DNA of 64,000 bases from Gordonia sp. OPL2 (lineage in GTDB: Bacteria; Actinomycetota; Actinomycetes; Mycobacteriales; Mycobacteriaceae): contig NZ_RKME01000007.1 of assembly GCF_003797825.1 (NCBI RefSeq), positions 171,970 to 235,969 of the forward strand, in the 5' to 3' direction. Numbering within the stretch: the first letter of the stretch is position 1; every line of letters begins with the position of its first letter. Below are positions 1 through 8,706 of the stretch, piece by piece. The translations under genes and the position numbers were made by a program. The notes under the pieces are model-generated. The model did no database searches. It was not told the origin of the DNA and saw only the letters and a program-made list of their open reading frames with translations.

Positions 1-1209
1 GATTCGCCCCTTCGAAACGGCCGCGTGAGCGAGTGGGTCCTCTCATCCGACGACTTGCGAGATGTGGATGTTGTATACGTTGAGGGCGGATGGGTTGACA
101 TGGCCGCCGTCGAGAAGTTTCCGCGCTCGGCGGCAGAGGAGTTCGTGTTTGGCGGTGGGCAACTGATTGTCGCCGATGTCAACCGCAGCAATGTGATGAC
201 GCAGGTAGAACCCTTGCGTCAGGCTTCGCAACTGTTTGGATCTGCGCCTGACATGCTCGCCGATGGAGACGTTGCGGTCCGATACTTAGGCGATGTCGAC
301 GCTCGCGAGCAGTACGGCATCCGTTTCGCAACGGAGCAGATGTGGGTGTCTGAGTCTCTTCGACCGTCGTTTGAGGGGATCGATGCACTGCTCGGGGACT
401 CCGTCGTTCTACTCCAACTTGGGGCGGGCCAAATTGCCGCGTCGGGAAACGCGACGACGCGTGTACTTTCACTCGACGAGTACGACGACCGTGGGCCCGT
501 CACTCCCTGGGCAACAGTCAACGCCTACGGCTCAGGTCACGCGGTACTCATCGCCGGATGGGTCTCGCACGACCTCATTGTGGAGGCTTGCCCCGACAAT
601 GCCCGCTGGATCAGCAACCTGATCGCACTGCTTACGGACTGGACCCACGAGAGTGCCAGTTGGACAACGACACACAGTCAGTCCGGTCGAGCTGCTGCTG
701 ATCTTTCTGCTCTCCTGGATCAGGCTGAGTCGCAGAAACTTGAGCGCAAGTCTTCGTTTCTGATACCGGCTGATCCTTCGCGGGGAGATACGCCCATCGA
801 CGACATCCAATTTCAAGTCGGGAAATCGATCGTGGCACTCGCCAACACTGATGGCGGGCACCTGATCATCGGGCAGGCTGACGATCTTACGGTTTTGGGG
901 CTTGAGCCCGATCTTTCCAAAGTGCGAAACGGCGACAGGGACGGCTTTGAACAGCGACTCGTCCAGTACGCCGACAACTTCCTATCGCCACGATGGGAAG
1001 TGCTGGGGCTCACGCTCCATTGGGTGAAGACACCTTCCGGCGACGTCGCGATCGTGGAGATCCCCGAGCAGCCAAGCGACAAGATCACCAGCATTAGAAA
1101 GACAAAGCGCGGAGACGACAGCGTCTACGTTCGGCGATCGACGCGTACAGACCGCTTGGAGGGAAGCAATCTCGCTCACTGGAGCGCAGCCCGGAGTCGC
1201 AGAGCGTGA
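1..1209 (+). CDS. AlbA_2 (Schlafen-type) domain protein, 5' end cut off by window edge
   Basis: The frame is open from base 1, so the start is probably outside the window; the first possible internal start is the GTG at 25. The C-terminal part (about residues 235-350, counted from that GTG) reads as an AlbA_2 putative DNA-binding domain: a LERKSS segment, then IVALANTDGGHLIIGQ and a following VLGLEPDL stretch, the usual order in PF04326. The N-terminal 200 residues look like an alpha/beta fold with hydrophobic strands (VDVVYVEGG, GQLIVADV, GHAVLIAGW) and recall a class I glutamine-amidotransferase-like or ThuA-like fold, but no catalytic triad was confirmed. AlbA_2 proteins include regulators and accessory defence proteins. 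No neighbour helps to decide the role. Confidence 0.6.
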   Translation, partial: DSPLRNGRVSEWVLSSDDLRDVDVVYVEGGWVDMAAVEKFPRSAAEEFVFGGGQLIVADVNRSNVMTQVEPLRQASQLFGSAPDMLADGDVAVRYLGDVDAREQYGIRFATEQMWVSESLRPSFEGIDALLGDSVVLLQLGAGQIAASGNATTRVLSLDEYDDRGPVTPWATVNAYGSGHAVLIAGWVSHDLIVEACPDNARWISNLIALLTDWTHESASWTTTHSQSGRAAADLSALLDQAESQKLERKSSFLIPADPSRGDTPIDDIQFQVGKSIVALANTDGGHLIIGQADDLTVLGLEPDLSKVRNGDRDGFEQRLVQYADNFLSPRWEVLGLTLHWVKTPSGDVAIVEIPEQPSDKITSIRKTKRGDDSVYVRRSTRTDRLEGSNLAHWSAARSRRA

Positions 1210-1453
1210 ATCGATCCGCCGCCTCCGTAGACCGAATTGAACCGCAGGCGCGCCATTTTCAGGACAATGCGTCATCCCGCACTTCGAGTCTCCCTTCGGC
1301 ATAGAAGAGATAGACCGGACGTGCGCGACTGGAAATCGAAGTCAGAGCTTCGATGGCGCCATAAGAATGCGCCTCGCTTCGGGACACGAGATCGTTCCCG
1401 CACGAGGGATGACTGATTCATGGGGACGGTTGCGAGTCAGCGGGTCGCGTTAG

Positions 1454-1720
1454 TTAGTACGTCCGGCAATCGTCGGCTGGCGTCCACTCGGGGCCGTCCG
1501 TGCTCACGCCCGGCTGTTCGATTCCTGCCAATGACCAGCAAGCGACGTCCGGTTTACCTGAGTTCTTAAGCTTGTCCGGAGTGTAGATGTAGAAGTGCGG
1601 GTCGTTTTTAGGCGCGAGACATAGCTTGAAGCCTGCGGCTGTGCCACTGATCAGCGCGTCACGTGCTTCGTCGGGGTTGACCGCTCGTGCTTTGGGGTGG
1701 TGGACGGCGATGGTGCCCAA
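1454..1720 (-). CDS. small hypothetical protein (88 aa)
   Basis: Unrecognised. A TTG start at 1720 has a good GGAGG ribosome-binding site six bases upstream. The product is soluble and has two cysteines in its C-terminal third. The surrounding DNA from about 1.3 to 2.06 kb is visibly lower in GC than the rest of the window, so this may be a small acquired gene or a chance frame. No domain or motif was recognised. Confidence 0.4.
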   Translation of the reverse strand: MGTIAVHHPKARAVNPDEARDALISGTAAGFKLCLAPKNDPHFYIYTPDKLKNSGKPDVACWSLAGIEQPGVSTDGPEWTPADDCRTY

Positions 1721-2063
1721 TGGAAGCCTCCGATCGCCGATCTCGAGCTGAAAGTCTTTGACGAAATAAGTGACTGGAGCGCCGGTGCCAAGTCAACTTC
1801 GCCCGCGTCAAGCCCGTGATTTACGACTTCGCCTGACATGACATATGAGATCGGGGCTAAACACTTGGTGCTCACTCAGAGGAATCGCCGGGTTCGCCAG
1901 CCTGTAGGGCCGCGAGTCGCAATCTGAGTAGGCGCAGGCCGCCATCGCTGGACCGCGGCGGCGCGCAGGTCGTGCTAGCCCAAGCGATACCGCGTACCGC
2001 GCCATCGACGTCAATCTGTAATCAAGTGTAATCGGGAGGGACACCATCGCCGTCGACGCTAGC
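1721..2063. other. lower-GC stretch without a convincing gene
   Basis: No frame here shows the third-position GC bias of the neighbours, and the short frames present do not look like proteins. Near its right end the 7-mer tgtaatc occurs twice, 10 bases apart (2017 and 2027). That could be a small operator, but nothing ties it to a gene. It lies just past the stop of the XRE regulator. Confidence 0.5.
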
Positions 2064-2600
2064 CTAGAAACTCGGCGGCGACGCAAACACCAAAAACACT
2101 GCGACCGAACCTGATTCGTTCAGATACCGATGAGGTAACCGCGAATCATAGGTCGCGCTGTCCCCCGTGCCGAGCTCAATCCGCTCCCCCGCAACCTCGA
2201 CCACCATCGCACCACTCTCCACCACGACACACTCACTCGCCGGATGCGCATGCGGCTCCACGCTCGACACATCGTTCGGCTCCAGCCGCCCCCGCAGCAC
2301 CTCGAGCGTCGCGCTCGGCGGTGACAACTTCTCGTAGGTCAACGACCCGGTCGGCGTAGTGACCGAGACCCGACTGCCGGCACGCAGCACGTTGACCGGG
2401 CTCGGCGCGCCGTCCTGGAACAGGTCGAACAGCGGTACCCCGAGCGCCTCGGCGAGGCGCCTCAACGTCTCCAGGCTCGGGTCGGCCCGCCCGTTCTCCA
2501 CCTGACTGATCAGGCCTTGCGAGACACCGGCCTGCTCGGCAAGCTGCACCATCGTCAGCCCGCGCGCCTTGCGCACCTCGCGAATCGTCGTACCTAGCAC
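2064..2600 (-). CDS. XRE-family regulator with C-terminal cupin domain
   Basis: This is a 178-residue regulator. Residues 5-62 form a lambda-repressor-type HTH (IREVRKARGLTMVQLAEQ, then GVSQGLISQVENGRADPS). Residues 105-175 form a small beta-barrel cupin with an EPHAHPASECVVVESG motif. Such XRE-cupin proteins normally bind a small metabolite in the cupin and repress or activate an adjacent metabolic or transport operon. It is divergent from the class V aminotransferase and NhaC antiporter genes, with 94 bp between the two starts, so these are its likely targets. A direct repeat in that gap is a candidate operator. The effector cannot be told from sequence. Confidence 0.88.
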   Translation of the reverse strand: MLGTTIREVRKARGLTMVQLAEQAGVSQGLISQVENGRADPSLETLRRLAEALGVPLFDLFQDGAPSPVNVLRAGSRVSVTTPTGSLTYEKLSPPSATLEVLRGRLEPNDVSSVEPHAHPASECVVVESGAMVVEVAGERIELGTGDSATYDSRLPHRYLNESGSVAVFLVFASPPSF

Positions 2601-2645
2601 ACGAGCATCATTGCAGGCGACCGAGCGAACCGGCGGGTGGACCCA

Positions 2646-2676
2646 GATTAATATTCCGATTGACAGGGTTAATACT
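2646..2676. promoter_or_regulatory. candidate operator: two TTAATA direct repeats one 21-bp interval apart
   Basis: The 10-mers gattaatatt (2646-2655) and ggttaatact (2667-2676) share a TTAATA core with a period of 21 bp, two helical turns, so both copies face the same side of the DNA. They sit between the divergent XRE-cupin and aminotransferase starts, in an AT-rich pocket that would also hold the promoters. This is a plausible autoregulatory site for the XRE protein. Confidence 0.45.
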
Positions 2677-2694
2677 GTGCCGCAGGATTACCCC

Positions 2695-3852
2695 ATGACC
2701 ACAGTCCAGGAAGCCACCACGTCGGCGACCGAGCAGCTTGCCGCGTTTCGCGGCCGGTTCCCGCACCTCGACGACGTCACGCACCTCGCCAGCTGCAGCC
2801 AAGGCGCCCTGTCTGTCGACCTGCAGCGCCGACTGCAGGACATGCAGGACGACCTCATCGCCGACCCCGCACCATGGGGCCGGTGGATGGAACTCGTGGA
2901 GAACCTGCGCGCACGGTTCGCCGCCCGGATCGGCGCCGCACCCGAGCAGGTCGCCATTGCACCGAACGCGTCAATCGCCGCCTACCAGGTGCGCTCGACC
3001 ATCCACGCCCGCGGCAACAAGGCACTGCTGACCAGCGACCACGAGTTCCCCTCTGTGGGCCACGTGTGGCGCGCCTCTGCCGATGGCACACCGATCCGCT
3101 CGATCGCCGCCGACGACGTGCTGACCGCATCGGCCGGGACAGCACAGATCGACGACACCGTCGGACTCGTCTCCGCCCCGCTCGTCTCCTACATCAACGG
3201 CACCCGCCCACCGGTCCGCGCCATCGCCGACGCGGCCCACGCGGCCGGCGCCGCGATGTTCGTCGACGCCTACCAGGGCAGCGGCGTCGTGCCGTTCACC
3301 GTCGACGAGCTGGGCTGCGACTTCCTCGTCACCGGCACCCTCAAGTACATGCTCGGACTGCCCGGTCTCGCCTTCCTGTACGTCCGCCATCCCGAAGAAC
3401 TCGACAATCCTGCACTGACCGGATGGTTCGGACGTAGCAATCCGTTCAACTTCGACCCCGCCAACATCGAAGCCCCCAGCACCGCAGCCAAATTCGAGAC
3501 CGGCACCCCGGGTGTCCCATCGGTGTACGCGGCGCTCGGCGGGCTGGATGCCCTCGACACCGTCGATGCCGACGCCGGATGGGCACATGTGCAGCGACTC
3601 GCCGAGCGCACCGCCACCGAACTCCGCGCGCTCGGCGAACAGATCGACCGGCCGGAGGACCCCACCTTCGCCGGACCGCAGGTGGCCCTGGTCGACGACG
3701 ACCCCGACACCCTCGCCGCCTGGCTGCTCGCCGAACACCGCATCAGCACCGCGCCACGCGGGAAGCGACTGCGAATCTCGTTCCACTACTACAACACCGA
3801 CAACGACGTCGACCGCATCATCACAGCGCTCGCGGCCTACCGCCGCCCCTGA
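2695..3852 (+). CDS. PLP-dependent aminotransferase, class V fold
   Basis: The product has 385 residues from the ATG at 2695. An in-frame start at 2569 would overlap the divergent regulator and was rejected. The fold is that of cysteine desulfurase/kynureninase-like class V enzymes: an N-terminal HLASCSQGALS segment, a central FVDAYQGSGVVPF strand carrying the PLP-pairing Asp, then the Schiff-base lysine in DFLVTGTLKYMLGLPG. The C-terminal small domain ends in the RISFHYYNTDNDVDRI element typical of this group. The substrate is not evident. The NhaC antiporter gene follows 13 bases later, so the two are probably co-transcribed and used together on an amino acid or amino-sulfonate-type substrate. 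Confidence 0.85.
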   Translation: MTTVQEATTSATEQLAAFRGRFPHLDDVTHLASCSQGALSVDLQRRLQDMQDDLIADPAPWGRWMELVENLRARFAARIGAAPEQVAIAPNASIAAYQVRSTIHARGNKALLTSDHEFPSVGHVWRASADGTPIRSIAADDVLTASAGTAQIDDTVGLVSAPLVSYINGTRPPVRAIADAAHAAGAAMFVDAYQGSGVVPFTVDELGCDFLVTGTLKYMLGLPGLAFLYVRHPEELDNPALTGWFGRSNPFNFDPANIEAPSTAAKFETGTPGVPSVYAALGGLDALDTVDADAGWAHVQRLAERTATELRALGEQIDRPEDPTFAGPQVALVDDDPDTLAAWLLAEHRISTAPRGKRLRISFHYYNTDNDVDRIITALAAYRRP

Positions 3853-3865
3853 CATCGGAGTCCCC

Positions 3866-5380
3866 ATGGAAACCACCGCCACCCCCGGCCGCCTCGAGTT
3901 CCGCGGCGGCATGTACGTCGCGTTTGTCGCCCCGGTCATCTTCCTGGCCGGCGTGATCGCATACTTCATCGCGTTCAACGTCTTCGACATGAACGCGCTC
4001 ACCGCTTCCGGACTGGTGGGCCTCCTCATCGGGGCGCTGCTCGCGCGGAAGTACTCCAGCTACTGGGATGCGGCACTACGGGGACTCTCGTCGCCGACGG
4101 CGAGCACGTTGCTGATGATCCTGCTGGCGGTCAGCCTCTTCTCGATGCTGTTGAGCGCATCCGGCGCGGCCAACGGATTGATCTGGGCCGCACAGGAAGC
4201 CGGCGTGTCGCCGAGCCTGTTCCCGGCCATCGCGTTCGCGATCGCCGGCGTGATGTCGATGTCGACGGGGACGTCGATCGGCACGCTGTTCACCGCGTTC
4301 CCGGTGATCTTCCCGGCCGGCACCGCACTCGGCGCACATCCGCTGCTGCTCGCCGGGGCCATCCTCTCCGGCGCGCTGTTCGGTGACAACCTCGCGCCGA
4401 TCTCCGACTCCACCGTCGTGTCGTCGGCGACCCAGCGGTTCCGTCGGAAGGAGGGCGTCGCCGACATCGCCGGTGTGGTCCGCTCCCGCGCCCGCTACTC
4501 GCTGACCACCGCCGCCATCGCGCTCGTGCTGTATGTCGTTGTCGGCCTGCTGCTCACCTCCGACTCCGGTGTCGCGACCACACCCACCGATGTCGGCCCG
4601 AAGCCGCTGATCATGCTCGTCGCCGTGGTCGCCCTTCTCGCCGTGGCATTCTGGAAGCGGGACCTGTTCCTCGCGACCACCGTCGGCCTGGTCGTCGGCA
4701 CGGTCATCGGTTTGGCGTTCGGTCTGATCACCCCCGCCGACATCATCTCCGCGAAAGACGATGCGGCTGCAGGATTCCTGGTCGACGGCATCACCGATGT
4801 GCTGCCGTTGATCGGGCTGGGCATCATCGTGTTCGCCATCATCGGCGTCCTGGAGGGCTCCGGGGTGTTCGACGCCATCGTCGAAGCCGTCACCGCCTCA
4901 CGCTTCACCGCCACCCCGCGCGGCACCGAGGCCACCATCGCCATCGGCGCGATCGTGTCCGGCGGACTGTTCGCCGGCGTCAACGGACCCACCATGATGT
5001 TCTACGGTCCGCTGGTCGACCGCATCGGTTCACGCGTCGGGCTGCATCCGTACCGACGGGCCAACGTCATGGACTGCAATGTCCTGGGGCTCGGTTCGGT
5101 TGTCCCGGTGGTCAGTTCATTCCTGCTGATCGCCAGCATGCTCACCGAAGGCCCGAACGAGGTGTCGGCGCTGGCCCTGTTCGCGGTCACGTTCTATCCG
5201 CTGGTGCTGAGCGTCGTGATGGCGTTCTCCATCGTCACCGGGTGGGGCCGGCGGTTCGAGGGGCCCGATGGGGAGCCCGTGCGGGAGCCTGTCGAGATCG
5301 AAGATCCTGCCGTCGACACTGCCAATGCTCAGGCACCCCACTCGGTCCCGAGCACGACCACGGTTGGCGCGAGCGGCTGA
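3866..5380 (+). CDS. NhaC-family Na+/H+ antiporter
   Basis: This is a 504-residue polytopic membrane protein with about 11-12 hydrophobic segments. The start at 3866 follows the aminotransferase stop by 13 bases and has a GGAG site. The NhaC/ion-transporter signature is clear: SMSTGTSIGTLFTAFPV in the first half and GALFGDNLAPISDSTV around residues 170-185. The C-terminal 45 residues are hydrophilic and acidic. NhaC-type proteins exchange Na+ for H+ or co-transport small acids and amino acids with Na+ (for example malate/lactate or arginine/ornithine-type relatives). Its pairing with an aminotransferase suggests uptake or exchange of that enzyme's substrate; this is inference. Confidence 0.88.
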   Translation: METTATPGRLEFRGGMYVAFVAPVIFLAGVIAYFIAFNVFDMNALTASGLVGLLIGALLARKYSSYWDAALRGLSSPTASTLLMILLAVSLFSMLLSASGAANGLIWAAQEAGVSPSLFPAIAFAIAGVMSMSTGTSIGTLFTAFPVIFPAGTALGAHPLLLAGAILSGALFGDNLAPISDSTVVSSATQRFRRKEGVADIAGVVRSRARYSLTTAAIALVLYVVVGLLLTSDSGVATTPTDVGPKPLIMLVAVVALLAVAFWKRDLFLATTVGLVVGTVIGLAFGLITPADIISAKDDAAAGFLVDGITDVLPLIGLGIIVFAIIGVLEGSGVFDAIVEAVTASRFTATPRGTEATIAIGAIVSGGLFAGVNGPTMMFYGPLVDRIGSRVGLHPYRRANVMDCNVLGLGSVVPVVSSFLLIASMLTEGPNEVSALALFAVTFYPLVLSVVMAFSIVTGWGRRFEGPDGEPVREPVEIEDPAVDTANAQAPHSVPSTTTVGASG

Positions 5381-5384
5381 CGCC

Positions 5385-6257
5385 TCACTCCTGCTCGAGT
5401 CTCTTCGCGAGCGGCGCAAGCGCATCCAGGTAGATCGACGCCAGCAGATCCGACTCGTCGGCGGTGGTACGGATCCGGTCGGCCTCGGTGGTGTCCCGCT
5501 GGGCGTCGACCTCGTGCTCGAACTCGTCGATGGCGCTGACCCGGTCGAGCCACTCCCGCTTGTCCAGTCGATGTTGAATGGCGGCGACGATCTGCTGGTA
5601 CTCCGCCAGCGCTTCGAGCCGTTCGACGAGCCCGTCGAGCCGCCGCGACAGCAACCGAGCTTTGGCGGTGTAGGTCTCGACGATGTCGTGGTCGGTCCGC
5701 AGGTGTGTGGGTGGCTGTCCGAGGAGCGTGACCTGCTCACGAACGTTGGCCGCCGACGTCGCGAGCGCGACGACTTCGGCAGCCAGGTCCACGCGGACGC
5801 CGTGCCGATCGAAGAAGTCCAGCTTCCAGGCCGGATAGTCGGTCACGCGGTCGGCGACCATGCCTGCGGAGACGGCGACCTGCCCGATCGAATCGTTGCG
5901 CAGTCGGTCCCTGTCTGGCGAGGCCCCGGGCCAGTTGTCGACGGCGAGGTCCAGATATCGCCGCGACTCGGTGGGTCCGGCGAGTTCCTGGATCTCCCGG
6001 CATCGCGCCAACCGGCGGGTGCGGGCCGTGCGTAGATCGTCGGCCAGTGTGGCGAGGGCGTCCTCGGAGGCGGAGTCCTCATTTGCGCCAGCCGTGGGCA
6101 GCTCGGGGTTCGTCTCGCCGGCTGGGTCGCCGCCGCGTATCAGGCGTCCGAGTCCGGCGCCCAAGGATCGGGCACCGTTGGCCACCCATGAACCGATCAC
6201 GACCAACGCAACCGCGATCGCCGCCGCGACGACGACGATCACGAGGAGCTTGATCAT
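5385..6257 (-). CDS. membrane-anchored coiled-coil protein of unknown function
   Basis: The start at 6257 is chosen because GGAGAA lies directly upstream and the protein then opens with a single transmembrane helix (IKLLVIVVVAAAIAVALVVI, residues 2-21). Upstream in-frame extensions are arginine-rich and non-hydrophobic. The remaining 265 residues are charged and mostly helical, with long heptad-like stretches (RLDGLVERLEALAEYQQIV), so this is a type II-like membrane protein with a cytoplasmic or periplasmic coiled coil. No enzymatic motif is visible. It is convergent with the NhaC gene, with only 4 bases between the stops. Confidence 0.75.
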   Translation of the reverse strand: MIKLLVIVVVAAAIAVALVVIGSWVANGARSLGAGLGRLIRGGDPAGETNPELPTAGANEDSASEDALATLADDLRTARTRRLARCREIQELAGPTESRRYLDLAVDNWPGASPDRDRLRNDSIGQVAVSAGMVADRVTDYPAWKLDFFDRHGVRVDLAAEVVALATSAANVREQVTLLGQPPTHLRTDHDIVETYTAKARLLSRRLDGLVERLEALAEYQQIVAAIQHRLDKREWLDRVSAIDEFEHEVDAQRDTTEADRIRTTADESDLLASIYLDALAPLAKRLEQE

Positions 6258-6429
6258 TTCTCCAGTACAGCACGATCTAGCGCGTTGCTGAGCTCGCGGA
6301 CGACGACAGCGCTGGTGGCGGAGGCGGTCGTCGACGCCTGATCGACCACCAGAGGCCGAGGAGGAAACGACTGCCGAAGCATGGCTGGGAGTCTTGACGA
6401 CTCGAGCGCAGGGCCCAGGGCTCGCGCCG

Positions 6430-7047
6430 CTACCGCAACTGCGCAACTCCCTCGCCGTCGAGGTCGGCGATCCCGGCCGCACGACCGGTGAGCGCCAGCA
6501 GCAACGCGTCCGCTGAGCCCTCGACAACCGGTCCATCACCAGAGGACCAGTCCAGGTCTGTCGCCACCCAGCGCACCGTCGTCGGAACCTTTCCGAAGAT
6601 GCGCGAACTCTCGGGGCGGATCAGGAAGTCGAGGACCACACGGGTGCGGTCGGGATCAAGGGTCGCGGGAATGCCGAGGGGTCGTCGGATGTCGAGGCCG
6701 TGCACGATAACGTCGGTGAGCGGTGCACGCGGCCCCTGCCCCGGCGGGGTGAACCGCTTGTCCGCCTTGTCCCGCAACCCCTTCGGCAGGTTCGCATACT
6801 TCGCGCTGACCTTGGCTGCCGTAGCGATATTGGCGCGATCGAAGTTGCCACTTGCTCGCAGCATCGCCAGTCCGAATGCCGGTATCGACACCACCAGCGG
6901 CACCAGCAGGTGGGCGATCACGTCGCGGCAGGTCCAGCCGGCGCACAGCGACGGAGTGGTCCATTGGTCGTCGGTGAAGGTTTCGGCGAGGTCGGCGAGG
7001 CGTCGGCGCTCGTCGGCGATGGCGGCAAAGATGTCGTCGTCGTTCAC
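6430..7047 (-). CDS. mycothiol-dependent maleylpyruvate isomerase-like (DinB-fold) protein
   Basis: The product has 205 residues from a GTG at 7047; the longer frame to 7131 adds a low-complexity Arg/Asp/Gly stretch. The N-terminal half fits the MDMPI_N/DinB_2 four-helix bundle: ERRRLADLAETFTDDQW, then SLCAGWTCRDVIAHLL. The last motif carries the His that helps form the metal site in mycothiol-dependent enzymes, and a second His lies in DVIVHGLDIRRPLG. Family members are thiol-dependent isomerases or transferases that use mycothiol, the actinobacterial glutathione substitute. The substrate is unknown. Confidence 0.82.
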   Translation of the reverse strand: MNDDDIFAAIADERRRLADLAETFTDDQWTTPSLCAGWTCRDVIAHLLVPLVVSIPAFGLAMLRASGNFDRANIATAAKVSAKYANLPKGLRDKADKRFTPPGQGPRAPLTDVIVHGLDIRRPLGIPATLDPDRTRVVLDFLIRPESSRIFGKVPTTVRWVATDLDWSSGDGPVVEGSADALLLALTGRAAGIADLDGEGVAQLR

Positions 7048-7243
7048 GGTGGCACCGTCGCTTCCATCTCGAGAGCGGCTGTCCGGTCGACGTCCATCGT
7101 CACACGAACCAACGAGATCCGACGGGAACATCGACCACAGGTCAGGACGTCAGACTGTCACGCCGACCCCACTGCTCTGCGAGGTCGCGCGACACACGTG
7201 CCGGTCACACGATCGGCCGAGGCGACCGACGAAGGACACCGCG

Positions 7244-7501
7244 ATGATCCCCGACACCACTCCGACTCAGGACCCGGTGACGCGGATCGTCGTCGTGTTC
7301 ACCGTCCTCGCGACCTGCTGGTTCGGCACGCTGCTGATCAACGGCTGGCTGGCCGTCGGTGTGGCCGCCCTCATCATCGGTTGGGTGGTGGGTGCCTTTG
7401 CCCGACATATCAAGGCGCCAATGGCGCTGGCGGTCTTCATCGGCGCGTGCGCGGCTGGCGGAGCTGGCCGATGGCTCCTACTCATTCTCGCGTGGGTGTG
7501 A
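7244..7501 (+). CDS. small membrane protein (85 aa)
   Basis: The ATG at 7244 is preceded by GAAGGA at good spacing. The protein is almost entirely hydrophobic and has three likely transmembrane segments (about residues 14-33, 36-52 and 58-84), with a short RHIK loop. No family was recognised. It is convergent with the DUF808 gene, with 11 bases between the stops. Confidence 0.65.
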   Translation: MIPDTTPTQDPVTRIVVVFTVLATCWFGTLLINGWLAVGVAALIIGWVVGAFARHIKAPMALAVFIGACAAGGAGRWLLLILAWV

Positions 7502-7512
7502 GGACCCCTCAA

Positions 7513-8481
7513 TCACTTCGCGGTCTGGGCTGTCGTGTCCTTCGCACCGCGCTTCGGGATGAGATGCATGATCGCCACGATGATCGCACCGATCAGCAAG
7601 CCCACGAGCGCCGAGACCACCGTCCCCGCGGTCCACGACAGGACGCCGCCGAATCCGTGGGAGAGTTCCGCAAACCAGTGCTCGATGTCGTGCAGACGGT
7701 CGGCCGGCCAATGGAATCCGGCCTCGCCGACGTTGACGATCAGGATGTGGCCACCGACCCACAACATCGCGGCGATACCCACCACGGTCAGGGTGGACAT
7801 GATCTTGGGCATCGCCTTGACCAGGCCGCGTCCGATTCGTTGGCTCGCCGTCGACTGCCGTTGCGCCAGGGCCAGGCCCACGTCGTCCATCTTGACGATC
7901 AGGGCCACCACCCCGTAGACGAGTGCGGTGATGAGGAAGGCCACGACGATGAGCACCAGCAACCGGGTGAGGAACGGTTCGGATTCGACCGACGACAGCG
8001 AGATCACCATGATCTCCGCCGACAGGATGAGGTCAGTGCGGATGGCGCCGTTGACCATCGACTTCTCGAACTCCGGGCCCTTCTCTGCCGCGGGCTCGTC
8101 GCCGGTGTGGTCGTGCCCGTGCCCGCCGCCGAGGGCCTCGTACACCTTCTCGGCACCTTCATAGCTCAGGAACAGACCGCCGGCGATCAGCAGATACGGC
8201 AGGGCCTGCGGGAGGAACTGACTGAGGATCATCGCCACCGGCAGGATGATCAGCAGCTTGTTCCGGATCGATCCGACGGCGATCTTGCGGACGATCGGCA
8301 GTTCGCGGTCGGGGGTGAAGCCGTGGACGTAGCGCGGCGTCACCGCGGTGTCGTCGACGACCACGCCGGCTGCCTTGATGCTGGCCTTGCCGGCTGCGGC
8401 GCCGATGTCGTCGATCGACGCCGCGGCCACCTTGGTCAGGGCCGCGATGTCATCCAACAGAGCGACGAGGCCACCGGCCAC
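7513..8481 (-). CDS. DUF808 (YedI-type) inner-membrane protein
   Basis: The GTG start at 8481 has a strong GGAGG site; the frame upstream of it is not protein-like. The 322-residue product begins with AGGLVALLDDIAALTKVAA, then ASIDDIGAAAGKAS and KAAGVVVDDTAVTPRYV, which is the signature opening of DUF808/YedI proteins. Six or more hydrophobic segments follow. A histidine-rich GGGHGHDHTGDE loop near residue 120 could bind a metal but is not known to. The function of the family is unknown. Confidence 0.88.
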   Translation of the reverse strand: MAGGLVALLDDIAALTKVAAASIDDIGAAAGKASIKAAGVVVDDTAVTPRYVHGFTPDRELPIVRKIAVGSIRNKLLIILPVAMILSQFLPQALPYLLIAGGLFLSYEGAEKVYEALGGGHGHDHTGDEPAAEKGPEFEKSMVNGAIRTDLILSAEIMVISLSSVESEPFLTRLLVLIVVAFLITALVYGVVALIVKMDDVGLALAQRQSTASQRIGRGLVKAMPKIMSTLTVVGIAAMLWVGGHILIVNVGEAGFHWPADRLHDIEHWFAELSHGFGGVLSWTAGTVVSALVGLLIGAIIVAIMHLIPKRGAKDTTAQTAK

Positions 8482-8666
8482 AGGAACCTCCAGACGAGAG
8501 ATGCACGAATCAGAAACAAGTATGCCCTGCGGTGGGTGGGGTCGGGAGGTGCGTGGAGGGTCGAGGGATCGTGCAAAGCACTCGGGTCGTCCCGCATCGA
8601 TCACCATCCGCTTGGCGTTCCGCGGAACGCCGCTTCTGCGTTTCCTGTGCTAAACGAAGGCTCCGC

Positions 8667-8697
8667 ATACCCTCACTTATTAGATAAGTGAGGGTAT
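8667..8697. promoter_or_regulatory. 31-bp perfect palindrome upstream of the Fic gene
   Basis: Two exact 14-bp arms, ataccctcacttat (8667-8680) and its reverse complement (8684-8697), flank a TAG spacer. The palindrome ends 9 bases before the ATG of the Fic gene, so it covers the ribosome-binding region and a possible -10 box (TATTAGAT). It is AT-rich and gene-proximal, which fits an operator bound by a dimer better than a terminator. The Fic protein's own C-terminal winged helix is the obvious candidate ligand. Confidence 0.75.
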
Positions 8698-8706
8698 GGT
8701 GTTGTC

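Noticed and set aside
1651..2086. Short minus-strand frames between the small hypothetical gene and the XRE gene
   Set aside because: No ribosome-binding sites, odd composition and mutual overlap; one also overlaps the XRE gene end.
2971..4029. Minus-strand frame of 352 codons across the aminotransferase and antiporter
   Set aside because: Gly/Val/Asp-rich shadow; both plus-strand genes have catalytic or transport motifs.
6700..8691. Open frame of 663 codons on the plus strand
   Set aside because: It runs antisense through the DUF808 gene and across unrelated genes; the translation is low in complexity (His/Asp/Arg).
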